Shown here: positions 1 to 5,937 of the stretch, piece after piece
Layout of the letters: each line of letters starts with the position of its first letter
How positions within the stretch are numbered: the first letter of the stretch is position 1
Source: JBOGWY01 sp050694015
GTDB taxonomy: Bacteria; Actinomycetota; CADDZG01; WHSQ01
Length of the DNA: 8,767 bases
Assembly (NCBI GenBank): GCA_050694015.1
Contig: JBOGWY010000319.1
Location: 1-8,767, forward strand
Reading direction: 5' to 3'
Program-made: the position numbers and the translations under genes
Notes under the pieces: generated by a model
What the model saw: only the letters and a program-made list of their open reading frames with translations
Database searches by the model: none
What the model was told of the DNA's origin: nothing

Positions 1-380
1 ATGTTCGACGCAGTGGGAACCGCCACGGTCGCCGGCATCGGTTGGTTGTAGACGGGGATCTTGCACGGCGGCAGGAAGGCCGCGTCGGTGGTCGCGGGTT
101 CGTCCGGCCCCCGGTAGTTCTCCTCGAAGCAGGTTCCCTCGCCGAGACCGTCCCACGCGATGTCGATCCCGTTCGGCGAGTCGCCCTCGGGGGAGTTGAA
201 GAAGTTGTTCGAGATGCGTAAACCCGAGCTCATCCATGGGGGCACCGCCGGCTCGCCCGTCGTGAACGGACCGGTCGGTCCGAGGATCAGTCCGTAACCG
301 GAACCGAGCCACAAACCGTAGCGGTCGTTGCCCCAGAACTGGTTCGACTGGACCGTGTTCTCGTTACCACTGAGGAGGAC
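1..380 (-). pseudogene. C-terminal continuation of the beta-helix protein in a shifted frame, cut by the window edge
   Basis: Reading the minus strand from codon 378-380 gives an open frame to base 1 without a stop. It begins VLLSGNENTVQSNQFWGN and goes on to DRYGLWLGSGYGLILG, which are typical beta-helix turns. A Pro/Asn-rich tail follows with cysteines in GEGTCFEENY and PPCKIPVY. It therefore continues the protein that starts at 1342. Joining the two needs one added base (or two removed) near 372-382, in a run of repeated gga/ctc triplets. There is no good start codon or ribosome site of its own near 380. The real end lies beyond the window. This is either a true disruptive frameshift or a sequencing/assembly error, and the window cannot decide between them. 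Confidence 0.7.
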
Positions 381-1342
381 ACCCCGGTCCCCACCGGGAT
401 GAAGGCGAAGTTCGCGAACACGGTGGCCTCCACATCGGACGTCTCGAGATAAGGGTTGAAGTTGTTGTTGTAGACCTTGTTTCTCTCGAACACGAGATGC
501 TCTTGCGGGTAGTTCGGATGATCGGTCTCCGAGTCGGAGACGAGGCCCACCGCGTTCCCGAAGAACTCGTTGTCGTGCACCCAGACGTGGTTGCCCTGTG
601 TTCCGGAGTATCCGAGCACGTTGTGATACGAGCGGCACCGCGTGACTTCCATCGAGAACCGGCCCGGCGTTTCCGCAGAACCCCCCGGATAGATGCCACC
701 GTCGCCGCCACCGAAGGCCTCACAGTTCTTCATGAGGCCGTGGTCGTTCGCGAACGTGAGGAACGGATAGTCCCGGCTGTATCCCGAATGAACTTGATCG
801 ATAACGAACCCGTCGGTGTCGAGGATGTAGATACCGTGCTCGAGCCCGTGCCACACCGATACGTTCTCGATGATCAAACCGTCGGCCCGGTCGCCGCGGA
901 TGACGACGTGTTTGTTGAACGCGCCGTCGATCACGACATCGCGTGCCTCCGCACCCATCCCGCGCAAGGTGATGTTCTTCAGGCCGACGATCGCGATCAG
1001 GTTCTGCGCGTTCGGGTTGGCGACGTGGAAGTCGTACGAAAAGGTCCCATCGGGATTGTCCGCGGGGAGATCGGGACTCGCGACGCTCGGCTCCTCGTGA
1101 TAGGTCCCGGGCCAGATGCGGATCAGAGCGCCGTCGGTCGCGGCGTTGACCGCAGCCTGGATGTGCTCGTAGGCACATTCACCCGTCTTGCACACATCGA
1201 GGACCTGGGTCGGCTCCCGGGTCTGATCCGGTACCGAGCCCGGCCGGGGCGGTGATTCGATCGGTCGCTCCTTGTGGGCCAGGGCGGCGGGGGCCGGAAG
1301 CAGAAACAAGGCAACGAGCAAGGACACCAAGAACCGGGGCAT
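287..1342 (-). CDS. Secreted right-handed parallel beta-helix protein (N-terminal part, frameshifted)
   Basis: This is the main readable part of an exported beta-helix (pectate-lyase-like fold) protein of unknown substrate. The ATG at 1342 is preferred over the upstream start at 1456. It has a GGAGGAA Shine-Dalgarno six to eight bases upstream and begins directly with a signal peptide (MPRFLVSLLVALFLL, cleavage near ALA-H, residues 20-23). Residues about 46-83 carry the usual entry to such folds, with 'IQAAVNAATDGALIRIWPGTYHEE'-type spacing. Short coils rich in N, G, V and I follow (for example IIENVSVWHG, HDNEFFGNAVGLV, ERNKVYNNNF). Sense continues to V321 (codon 380-382). After that the frame turns into low-complexity S/R/T residues and stops at 287, while the family-like sequence resumes in another frame (see 1-380). 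In the family such proteins act outside the cell on, or bind, polysaccharide; no catalytic residues can be assigned here. The gene is divergent from the cupredoxin-like gene. Confidence 0.75.
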   Translation of the reverse strand: MPRFLVSLLVALFLLPAPAALAHKERPIESPPRPGSVPDQTREPTQVLDVCKTGECAYEHIQAAVNAATDGALIRIWPGTYHEEPSVASPDLPADNPDGTFSYDFHVANPNAQNLIAIVGLKNITLRGMGAEARDVVIDGAFNKHVVIRGDRADGLIIENVSVWHGLEHGIYILDTDGFVIDQVHSGYSRDYPFLTFANDHGLMKNCEAFGGGDGGIYPGGSAETPGRFSMEVTRCRSYHNVLGYSGTQGNHVWVHDNEFFGNAVGLVSDSETDHPNYPQEHLVFERNKVYNNNFNPYLETSDVEATVFANFAFIPVGTGVSSSVVTRTRSSRTSSGATTATVCGSVPVTD

Positions 1343-1456
1343 GACGTTCCTCCGAGAGATGGGGTGGTCTTGGTTGATTCGCTGTCCAGGGGGGACATCC
1401 CTCCCCCGGAGCCGGCGCGCCCGTGCCGGCCCGGAAGGCAGACCGCACTTCGGCAA

Positions 1457-1472
1457 GCGCCAGTACTGGCGC
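1457..1472. promoter_or_regulatory. Perfect 16-bp palindrome, candidate operator
   Basis: GCGCCAGTACTGGCGC reads the same on both strands with no mismatch. It lies between two divergent genes for exported proteins, where a dimeric regulator could act on both. There is no T-tract, so it is not a terminator. Its regulatory role is inferred from position and symmetry only. Confidence 0.4.
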
Positions 1473-1479
1473 GATTTCG

Positions 1480-1491
1480 ATTCGCTCGAAT
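1480..1491. promoter_or_regulatory. Second inverted repeat (ATTCG-CT-CGAAT) beside the palindrome
   Basis: Arms ATTCG and CGAAT are separated by two bases. The centre is 21 bp from the centre of the 1457-1472 palindrome, close to two helical turns, so proteins on both would face the same side of the DNA. The arms differ in sequence from the first palindrome. A role as an operator is inferred. Confidence 0.3.
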
Positions 1492-1650
1492 GGGCGCGAG
1501 CGGGAGTTCACGCGTGGTGGTGGAAAGGCTTCCTCGAAGACAGAGGTGGAGCAGGTTTCGTCACGGAGCAACGCCTTTACGAGCCGTGACCGGCGCGTGT
1601 GGTCGTCCGAGCCCGCAGGGTTGGCGCATGGAAGGTCGAACCTCACCTGT

Positions 1651-2097
1651 ATGCGAGAGAAGGTGGCTGTAGTCGCTCTGGCGGTCGTGGCGAGCTTCGC
1701 GATCGCGGCCCCTGCCTCGCCACGAGACGTGGACGCGACCCCCGCGGCCGCGACCGGCCCCTTCGCGCAGTACTGGGGCTACGCGACCCCAGTGCTGGTG
1801 GTCGAGAAGGGCGGATCACTCACCTACACGAACCTCGACATCATCCGGCACGACCTCGTGCACGACGTCGAGACCGACGGCTTCGGAGGACCGAAGCGGA
1901 TGCTGTGGTGCGAGAAGTCGGGTGGCGACGGGCACCATCACGATCACGGAGCGGCGTGTCCGGTCTTCTGGTCGAAGCAGATCGGGCTCAACGGGTCCGC
2001 CACGGTCCTCGGCCTGAAGAACCTCAAACCCGGCACGATCTACACGTTCTTCTGCACCCTCCATCACGGGATGAGGGGAACCCTGATCGCGCGCTAG
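1651..2097 (+). CDS. Exported cupredoxin-like (plastocyanin/azurin-type) copper protein
   Basis: This is a 148-residue protein, probably secreted or membrane-tethered. The ATG at 1651 starts a short positive segment (MREK) followed by a hydrophobic signal (residues 5-20, cleavage near APA-SP). The mature part has the cupredoxin pattern: a strand-rich body, H67 after 'LDIIR', and near the C-terminus C135-x-x-H138-x-x-M141 inside YTFFCTLHHGMRG. These are the expected His, Cys, His and Met ligands of a mononuclear type 1 copper site. An insertion between C87 and C103 contains GHHHDHG (residues 94-100) and could form a disulfide-closed loop or a second metal site. No good Shine-Dalgarno lies at the usual distance (GGAAGG is 15 bases away), so the start is less certain than the family. 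Members usually carry electrons or bind copper outside the cell; the partner is unknown. The stop is 6 bases from the end of the convergent gene. Confidence 0.8.
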   Translation: MREKVAVVALAVVASFAIAAPASPRDVDATPAAATGPFAQYWGYATPVLVVEKGGSLTYTNLDIIRHDLVHDVETDGFGGPKRMLWCEKSGGDGHHHDHGAACPVFWSKQIGLNGSATVLGLKNLKPGTIYTFFCTLHHGMRGTLIAR

Positions 2098-2103
2098 CGA
2101 GAA

Positions 2104-2487
2104 CTACAACCGCACCCGCAACGAACGAGCGCGAAGACAGTCGTGATCGTGGGCACGCGTCTCGATGTGGCGACGCATCACGATCACGTAATACTCGCCC
2201 GCAACCAGAGGCGCTTCGATGTCCCACAGACCCCGCATGCTCGTGCGATCCCGCCCGAAGAGTTGGTCGGGTCCGTCCTGGACCCGGAACAGCCTCACCG
2301 TCCTGTTCGCGACGCACGAATCGTTACGAGACGTGACGTTTCCGTTCGCCCCGTCCGGCCCGCCATCGTGGATCTTCGCCTGCGTGCGCGCGGCGAACGG
2401 ATGCGCGCCTGACGGTACGGCGCTCACGACGAGGACCAGGACGGCCACGCAAGCGGCCGAGAGAACCCGGGCGACGGACGATCTCAT
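2104..2487 (-). CDS. Small exported protein of unknown function
   Basis: This is a 127-residue protein. The ATG at 2487 is chosen because GGAGG lies eight bases upstream and because it begins a clear signal peptide (MRSSVARVLSAACVAVLVLVV, cleavage around SGA-HP, residues 26-29). A longer frame reaching 2886 would run antisense through the neighbouring enzyme gene and is rejected. The mature domain (about 100 residues) contains SCVANRTVRLFRV (57-69), a Gly/Asp-rich turn (GPDQLFGRDRTS), RGLWDI and a GEYYVIVMRR strand. That is the rhythm of a small beta-sandwich (transthyretin- or carboxypeptidase-regulatory-like). Two cysteines remain after cleavage (C58, C117) and could pair. I recognise the pattern as recurrent in actinobacterial secreted proteins, but I assign no activity. 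It converges on the cupredoxin gene and diverges from the enzyme gene at 2578. Confidence 0.7.
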   Translation of the reverse strand: MRSSVARVLSAACVAVLVLVVSAVPSGAHPFAARTQAKIHDGGPDGANGNVTSRNDSCVANRTVRLFRVQDGPDQLFGRDRTSMRGLWDIEAPLVAGEYYVIVMRRHIETRAHDHDCLRARSLRVRL

Positions 2488-2564
2488 CTCTCTCTCCCCT
2501 CCGCCCCCGCACGCCCGATTATGTCGGCACCACGACCGGAAGGGAAGGGCCCTCTCGAGTTCCC

Positions 2565-2570
2565 TAGACT
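2565..2570 (+). promoter_or_regulatory. -10 element for a leaderless transcript
   Basis: TAGACT matches the actinobacterial TANNNT -10 pattern and ends seven bases before the GTG at 2578. Transcription would therefore start at or next to the start codon. There is no Shine-Dalgarno before that GTG and no clear -35. The element supports the GTG at 2578 over the upstream ATG at 2521. Confidence 0.45.
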
Positions 2571-2577
2571 CCCCCGC

Positions 2578-3516
2578 GTGCTGATCCTGAACCGCAGTGA
2601 GGTCGAATCCCTCCTCGATGTCAACGCCTTGATCGACGGGCTCGCTTCCGCCTTCATCGAGCTGAGCGCAGGCCGAGCATCGGTGCCACCACGAGTGGCG
2701 GCGTTCGCGCCCGGCGATTCTGGCTTCCTCGGCGCGATGCCGGGATACGTCGACGGGATCCTCGAGGCGAAACTCGTGTCGGTCTTCCACGGCAACCATT
2801 CGCGCGGTCTCCCGTCCCACCAGGCATTGATCTGCCTGTTCGACGGCGAGACGGGTACACCGCTGGCGGTGATGGACGGCGCGCACATCACCGCGATGAG
2901 AACGGCCGCCGCGTCGGCGCTGGCGACGCGCACGCTCGCGCGCGATGACGTCACGGTGCTGGCCGTCCTGGGTGCCGGGGTCCAGGGGTCATCCCATCTC
3001 GAAATGGTCCCCCGCGTGCGCGCCTTCGAAGAGATCAGGATCGCGAGCCGCGAGCGTGCCCACGCAGGAGCTCTGGCGAGACCGAAGCGCGCGATCGTCG
3101 TGGACACGTTCGAAGAAGCCGTGCGCGGCGCCGAAGTCGTCTGTGTCTGTACCGATTCCACTACGCCGGTCGTCGACGCGTCGTGGTTGTCACCGGGAAC
3201 CCATGTCACCTCGGTGGGAGCGAACCCCCGCGGTGGCGAGCTCGACGGCGCAACCATCCGATCGGGTCTCCTGGTCGTCGAGTCGCGCGCGGCCTTCCAG
3301 CCGCCGCCGGCCGGCGCGTTCGAGCTGCAGGGGATGGATCCCGCCGCTGCGGCCGAGCTCGGTGAGGTTCTGGACGGGACCCACCCGGGCCGCACCGACG
3401 ACGCACAGATCACCGTCTACAAGTCCATGGGTCACGCAGTCGAGGACGCAGTGGCGGCGCGCCTTGTCTACGAACGCGCAGTCGCGACGGGGATCGGCGC
3501 GCGCGTGGACATCTAG
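2578..3516 (+). CDS. Ornithine cyclodeaminase / mu-crystallin family protein
   Basis: This is an NAD(P)-dependent enzyme of the family that includes ornithine cyclodeaminase, archaeal alanine dehydrogenase and ketimine reductases. The GTG at 2578 gives 312 residues starting VLILNRSEVESLLD, the usual family beginning. An in-frame ATG at 2521 adds 19 unlike residues. Family marks: K65 in EAKLVSVFHGN; the MRTAA block with R108, 43 residues later, the spacing of K69/R112 in Pseudomonas putida ornithine cyclodeaminase; the nucleotide-binding loop GAGVQG (132-137); TTPVVDASWLSPGTHV; and the C-terminal YKSMGHAVEDAVAA. Where ornithine cyclodeaminase has its catalytic Asp (GGDCPG, recalled from memory), this protein reads GANPRGGE with N216. 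It is therefore probably not a true ornithine cyclodeaminase; an amino-acid dehydrogenase or imine/ketimine reductase role is more likely. It meets the PAS-like gene tail to tail with a 4-base overlap. No proline or arginine pathway genes are nearby. Confidence 0.85.
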   Translation: MLILNRSEVESLLDVNALIDGLASAFIELSAGRASVPPRVAAFAPGDSGFLGAMPGYVDGILEAKLVSVFHGNHSRGLPSHQALICLFDGETGTPLAVMDGAHITAMRTAAASALATRTLARDDVTVLAVLGAGVQGSSHLEMVPRVRAFEEIRIASRERAHAGALARPKRAIVVDTFEEAVRGAEVVCVCTDSTTPVVDASWLSPGTHVTSVGANPRGGELDGATIRSGLLVVESRAAFQPPPAGAFELQGMDPAAAAELGEVLDGTHPGRTDDAQITVYKSMGHAVEDAVAARLVYERAVATGIGARVDI

Positions 3517-3917
3517 GGGCCCGGCGCGGTGCCAAGTTTCTCGAGATGGACGACCACCATGTCGGGGGGAACGAAGACGTACGTGACGCGCAGATCGAAC
3601 GGCCCTCCGACGGTCGGATGCGAATAGCTCATCTCGCGCGAGAACGAGCTTTTCGAGTCCAGTGCGGCACCCAGGTCGCCGAGGATGTCGGGCCGGTCCA
3701 CATAGACATCCGTGGCGAGAGCTCCGATGAACGCGGGTGCCTCGCCCTGGGATGCCTGCACCGCGGCCGCATTGAAGTCGATCAGCTCGAGCTCGCCGTC
3801 GCCGCGCGCCTTCCACGTGAACGTCGGCAGCGGGAAAGAGTCATAGAGCGTCTGCAACGACTCGTCGGGCGCGGCTCCCCCCGACATCGCTCGCCGCCCC
3901 GTTCGCTCCTCCGACAC
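3513..3917 (-). CDS. Stand-alone PAS-domain-like protein
   Basis: This is a 134-residue cytoplasmic protein with no signal peptide or membrane segment. From about residue 22 to 126 it looks like a single PAS fold: LYDSFPLPTFTW, then ELIDFNAAA (the 'N' of the PAS core), FIGALATDVYVDRPDILGDLGAAL, a SREMSYSHPTVGGPFDLRV strand pair, and the closing VTYVFVPPDMVVVHLE. PAS domains bind small ligands or mediate protein contacts in signalling. Here no kinase, GGDEF, EAL or DNA-binding part is attached. The start is GTG at 3917 or ATG at 3887 (residue 11); neither has a strong Shine-Dalgarno, and the domain is intact either way. The stop overlaps the end of the convergent enzyme gene by four bases. The ligand and partner are unknown. 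Confidence 0.65.
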   Translation of the reverse strand: MSEERTGRRAMSGGAAPDESLQTLYDSFPLPTFTWKARGDGELELIDFNAAAVQASQGEAPAFIGALATDVYVDRPDILGDLGAALDSKSSFSREMSYSHPTVGGPFDLRVTYVFVPPDMVVVHLEKLGTAPGP

Positions 3918-3952
3918 GAATCACCATCCGGTCCCCGCCCGCCTAGGTCTCA

Positions 3953-3981
3953 ATCCTGCGACGTGAGGCGAAGCGATACAA
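3953..3981 (-). promoter_or_regulatory. Possible sigma-70-type promoter for the PAS-like gene
   Basis: On the minus strand TTGTAT (3981-3976) and CAGGAT (3958-3953) are 17 bases apart, the standard spacing. The predicted transcript start is roughly 30 bases before the GTG. The -10 lacks the consensus first T, so this is tentative. Confidence 0.3.
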
Positions 3982-4014
3982 GCCCTGCCGGTACTCCGCG
4001 AGACGCCGAGTCGA

Positions 4015-4039
4015 GGAATATAGGCTCGGGACAGGCGTT
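4015..4039 (+). promoter_or_regulatory. Candidate ECF (SigR/SigH-type) promoter before thioredoxin
   Basis: GGAAT (4015-4019) and GTT (4037-4039, within GCGTTT) are 17 bases apart. Actinobacterial disulfide-stress sigma factors SigR (Streptomyces) and SigH (Mycobacterium) recognise GGAAT/GGAAC and GTT about 18 bases apart and are known to drive thioredoxin genes. Transcription would begin around 4047, leaving about 30 bases of leader with the Shine-Dalgarno. The spacing is one base short of the usual value. Confidence 0.45.
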
Positions 4040-4064
4040 TCCGTAAGCAGATAACAAACGACCC

Positions 4065-4070
4065 AGGAGG
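4065..4070 (+). promoter_or_regulatory. Ribosome binding site deciding the thioredoxin start
   Basis: AGGAGG is a full Shine-Dalgarno core eight bases before the GTG at 4079. It fixes that GTG as the start instead of the ATG three codons later. Confidence 0.8.
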
Positions 4071-4078
4071 CGACAGTC

Positions 4079-4402
4079 GTGTCAAACATGCTTGAAGTGA
4101 GCGAGCAGGACTTCAACGAGGTCGTGCTGGGGTCCGACATCCCTGTGGTCGTGGACTTCTGGGCCGAATGGTGTGGCCCCTGCCGTCTCGTGCATCCCGA
4201 GCTCGAGAAGCTGGCGGTCGAGTACGGGGACAAGGTCAAGGTCGTCAAGCTCAACATCGACGACAACCCCGGCATCGCCACGAAGTACGGGATCATGAGC
4301 ATCCCCACGATCGGATTGTTCATCGACGGCGACGTGAAGGCACAGGTCGTCGGTGCTCGTCCCAAGGACGACATCGTGATGGGGCTCGGTCTCAGCGCCT
4401 AA
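4079..4402 (+). CDS. trxA: Thioredoxin
   Basis: This is a 107-residue cytoplasmic dithiol-disulfide oxidoreductase that passes electrons from thioredoxin reductase to protein disulfides. The active site WCGPC is at residues 31-35, the buried Asp at 26 (VVDFWAEWCGPC), and the cis-proline at P76 (SIPTIGLF). The C-terminal GARPKDDI helix matches ordinary bacterial thioredoxins, and the length is normal. The start is GTG at 4079: AGGAGG (4065-4070) lies eight bases upstream, whereas the in-frame ATG at 4088 is 17 bases away. It appears to be a single-gene unit, with its own candidate ECF promoter and an intrinsic terminator just downstream. No reductase gene is in the window. The lone gene with its own regulation suggests a general housekeeping or oxidative-stress thioredoxin rather than a pathway-specific one. 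Confidence 0.97.
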   Translation: MSNMLEVSEQDFNEVVLGSDIPVVVDFWAEWCGPCRLVHPELEKLAVEYGDKVKVVKLNIDDNPGIATKYGIMSIPTIGLFIDGDVKAQVVGARPKDDIVMGLGLSA

Positions 4403-4430
4403 CTCTTTTTCCGATAATCAGTTTCAGCTA

Positions 4431-4457
4431 ACGCCCGGCCCCCGAGCCGGGCGTTTT
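4431..4457 (+). terminator. Rho-independent terminator after thioredoxin
   Basis: A 9-bp GC-rich stem (ACGCCCGGC paired with GCCGGGCGT) encloses a six-base loop CCCCGA and runs into TTTT. It lies 28 bases after the thioredoxin stop and separates that gene from the next. Confidence 0.9.
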
Positions 4458-4545
4458 CCGTGGATCATCCCTGGGGCAGGAGCCCGTCCGCCGGGAGCGA
4501 ATTTGTCCAATAAGTACCAAAAAGCGGACCAATCGGGGGTATCTC

Positions 4546-5937
4546 ATGAGGCACACGAGAGCACTGGGCGTTGGGGTAGCGGTGGCGCTGCTGGCGGTCG
4601 CATCCGGATCCCTGCCTGCGGTGGCCAGGCAAGACGAGGACGAGCACAGCAAGACCATGCGACAGCTCGCGGTGCAGAAGATACGGGTGGCCAAGGACGT
4701 TTATGGCGAGGGCTCGGATCTTGCGTTCAAGGACGACCTCGTCATCGCCGGCACCTTCCAGGGCACGGGCATCTTCAAGATCCTCAAGACGGCGCCCTAC
4801 ATCAAGCAGATCAGCTTCCTGACATGCGCAGGGGGCCAAGGCGACGTATCCGTGATGGGCGACTACGTCATCGTGTCGGTCGACTCCGCGCTGACCGGAC
4901 CGACGTGCTCGCCGAAAGACACGGCCTCGGCAGATCCCGCCACCACGACGTCGGGCGGCGCGTGGGAGGGGATCCGCATCATCGACATCTCGGATCCGAC
5001 GCGTCCGCAGTACGTGACGTCGGTCGACATCCCGTGCGGTTCGCACACGAACACGCTGCTCCCGGGTAAGAAGAAGACGTACGCATACATCGAGAGCTAT
5101 CCGCTCAGCGGACAGGGCAGCGACTGCAACTACGCCGCCCATCGCAAGGTGCAGATCGTCGAGATACCGAATGACAACCCGAAGAAGGCGAAGCTTCTCG
5201 ACGCGACGATCGACGTGTCGCCCAACATGGGGTGCCACGACATCACGACATTCCCCGAACGCAAGCTGATGTTCGGTGCCTGCATCACCCAATCGATCGT
5301 GTGGAGCATCAAGAACCCGACCCAGCCCGAAGAGCTGGCGCGCATCACCAATCCCAACATCTCGATCCATCACTCGACCGCCATGACGTGGGACGGCAAG
5401 ATCCTGATCCTGGGCGACGAGACCGCCGGCGCCGTGGCCGGGGGCGGATGGGGCAGCTCGGATTCGACCGCCGGGGCGGCGTGGTTCTACGACGTATCCG
5501 ATCCGGAGAACCCGACGGAGCTTGGACACCACTCGTATCCGCGCGCACCCGCGATCACTCCCAGTGTCGTGGTCGGCGAGCGGGCCCGGTGGACCAACCA
5601 CAACTTCAACGTGATCCCGATGAAGGACCCGAAGAAGTACCTCCTCGCGGTCTCCTACTACCTCGGGGGCATCGCGGTGGTCGACTTCTCGGACCCGGCC
5701 AACCCGGAAGAGCTCGGCTACTACATCGACTTCACGGAAGGGGAACCGCCCGAGACGTGGTCGTCGTACTGGTACAACGGACGGATCTACACGAACGACT
5801 TCACCAACATGGGCGGCGTCGGAGCCTACGAGTTCACGGGCACGACCTCCCCGAAGACCACTCGGTTCTTCGGACGGGGGCCGCTCAACCCGGACGGAGA
5901 GGTCAATCCACAGGTCCAGATCTGGAGCTTCAGGTAG
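4546..5937 (+). CDS. Exported LVIVD-repeat (beta-propeller-like) protein
   Basis: This is a 463-residue exported protein. The ATG at 4546 has GGGGG about six bases upstream and starts a signal peptide (MRHTRALGVGVAVALLAVASGSLPAVA, cleavage near residue 27). The mature chain has repeats of the LVIVD type: a strand ending in a variant of '(I/V)(I/V)D(I/F)SDPxxPxxL' and then 'G'. The clearest copies are IRIIDISDPTRPQYV (143-157), WFYDVSDPENPTELG (313-327) and IAVVDFSDPANPEELG (376-391). Weaker copies are QIVEIPNDNPKKAKLL (203-218) and IVWSIKNPTQPEELA (251-265). Such repeats usually form the blades of a surface beta-propeller. Six cysteines (94, 121, 164, 194, 230, 246) sit in the first half and could form disulfides. 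The pattern NMGCHDITTFPERKLMFGAC with later HH and HNF motifs might hold a metal, but no activity is known. It lies between the thioredoxin terminator and tRNA-Ile and appears to be a single transcription unit. Confidence 0.85.
   Translation: MRHTRALGVGVAVALLAVASGSLPAVARQDEDEHSKTMRQLAVQKIRVAKDVYGEGSDLAFKDDLVIAGTFQGTGIFKILKTAPYIKQISFLTCAGGQGDVSVMGDYVIVSVDSALTGPTCSPKDTASADPATTTSGGAWEGIRIIDISDPTRPQYVTSVDIPCGSHTNTLLPGKKKTYAYIESYPLSGQGSDCNYAAHRKVQIVEIPNDNPKKAKLLDATIDVSPNMGCHDITTFPERKLMFGACITQSIVWSIKNPTQPEELARITNPNISIHHSTAMTWDGKILILGDETAGAVAGGGWGSSDSTAGAAWFYDVSDPENPTELGHHSYPRAPAITPSVVVGERARWTNHNFNVIPMKDPKKYLLAVSYYLGGIAVVDFSDPANPEELGYYIDFTEGEPPETWSSYWYNGRIYTNDFTNMGGVGAYEFTGTTSPKTTRFFGRGPLNPDGEVNPQVQIWSFR

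Larger units (their letters stand above)
1343..1650. other. Divergent intergenic region between beta-helix and cupredoxin-like genes
   Basis: These 308 bases hold no convincing gene; the open frames here are Arg/Gly/Ser-rich shadows. The Shine-Dalgarno of the minus-strand gene sits at its left end. The middle holds two inverted repeats (1457-1472 and 1480-1491) and the right part a spaced inverted repeat (1560-1566 with 1584-1590). I see no strong sigma-70-like -35/-10 pair on either strand. Confidence 0.6.

Noticed and set aside
497..1255. A 252-residue plus-strand open frame opposite the beta-helix gene
   Set aside because: Its Val/Arg/Asp-rich shadow composition has no signal, motif or ribosome site; the minus-strand frame has family-like repeats and a signal peptide.
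1423..1650. Longer form of the cupredoxin protein starting at 1423
   Set aside because: The extra 76 residues are Ser/Arg/Gly-rich, cover the palindromes and precede an evident signal peptide.
2488..2886. Longer form of the small secreted protein starting at 2886
   Set aside because: The extension is antisense to the well-supported enzyme gene and would bury a clear signal peptide; ATG 2487 has a Shine-Dalgarno.
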